NCBI GenBank assembly: GCA_002791075.1
Contig: PFWI01000118.1
Coordinates: 6,572-12,209 of the forward strand
From: a bacterium (Candidatus Ratteibacteria) CG_4_9_14_3_um_filter_41_21
GTDB lineage: Bacteria; Ratteibacteria; UBA8468
Length of the DNA: 5,638 nt
Reading direction: 5' to 3'
Both the position numbers and the translations under genes were made by a program. Shown here piece after piece: positions 5,564-5,638 of the stretch. The notes under the pieces were generated by a model that ran no database searches, was not told the origin of the DNA, and worked only from the letters and a program-made list of their open reading frames with translations. Each line of letters starts with the position of its first letter. Positions within the stretch are counted from its first letter, which is position 1.

Positions 5564-5585
5564 AATGAGGTGGATATGCTAAAAT
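5557..5585 (+). promoter_or_regulatory. Rightward divergent promoter
   Basis: On the plus strand, -35 TTGTCA (5557-5562, 5 of 6), a 17-base spacer, and -10 TAAAAT (5580-5585, 5 of 6), preceded by TG one base away (TGCTAAAAT), which forms an extended -10. Its -35 overlaps the -35 of the leftward operon promoter. Transcription would start near 5592 and run out of the window through the right-hand repeat; the target gene is not visible. Confidence 0.55.
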
Positions 5586-5616
5586 ATATAAAAATTGTAA
5601 GCACGAGTAGAAGAAT

Positions 5617-5638
5617 TTCACCACCAAGACACCAAGTC
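5617..5638. repeat. Dispersed repeat, right copy (inverted, cut by window end)
   Basis: These 22 bases are the exact reverse complement of 93-114 and reach the last base of the window. Relative to its neighbouring gene, this copy is oriented like the left one: the GTGAA end faces the nucleotidyltransferase start, as the left copy's GTGAA end faces leuS. Confidence 0.85.

Overview
This 5.6-kb window looks like bacterial chromosomal DNA of low to moderate G+C. It uses the standard genetic code, with TAA stops and one TGA stop in an ATGA overlap. Compact housekeeping genes, a leucyl-tRNA synthetase that reads like those of uncultured candidate-phylum bacteria, and many small palindromic or tandem repeats, some inside a coding gene, suggest a metagenome-derived lineage such as Patescibacteria (CPR, for example Parcubacteria). 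That assignment is an inference; there is no rRNA marker here. The window may be a whole contig, because both ends lie in inverted copies of one dispersed repeat.

Layout. Positions 31-114 hold a repeat region: a 10-bp-period triplet and a 22-bp block that recurs inverted at 5617-5638. A complete leucyl-tRNA synthetase gene (leuS, + strand, 142-2652) follows. It carries two short repeat-derived in-frame segments: five tandem heptamers at 952-986 in the editing domain, and a near-perfect palindrome at 1483-1501 in the second zinc-binding module. Between leuS and the convergent next gene lies a 79-bp palindromic element (2678-2756) of the GTCATTGCGAG type, followed by a dyad that contains the next gene's stop codon.

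On the minus strand, 2767-3003 encodes a 78-residue protein with two membrane segments and a Lys/Glu-rich tail. It has its own consensus-like promoter and a strong Shine-Dalgarno site. The gene-free stretch 3083-3439 is dense with inverted repeats and is bracketed by a perfect 14-bp inverted repeat (3140-3153 and 3428-3441). The right third is a two-gene minus-strand operon: a GDP-mannose pyrophosphorylase-like sugar nucleotidyltransferase (4489-5526), then an MscS-family mechanosensitive channel (3440-4492), overlapping by ATGA.

The operon's promoter is TTGACA-17-TAAAAT. It sits so close to the ATG that the mRNA is probably leaderless or nearly so. A rightward promoter shares its -35 region and points off the window. 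The genes cover translation (LeuRS), sugar-nucleotide supply for glycans (nucleotidyltransferase) and osmotic protection (MscS). No defence system, integrase, transposase or CRISPR array is present. The unusual content is the repeat and palindrome load and its placement within or beside genes.
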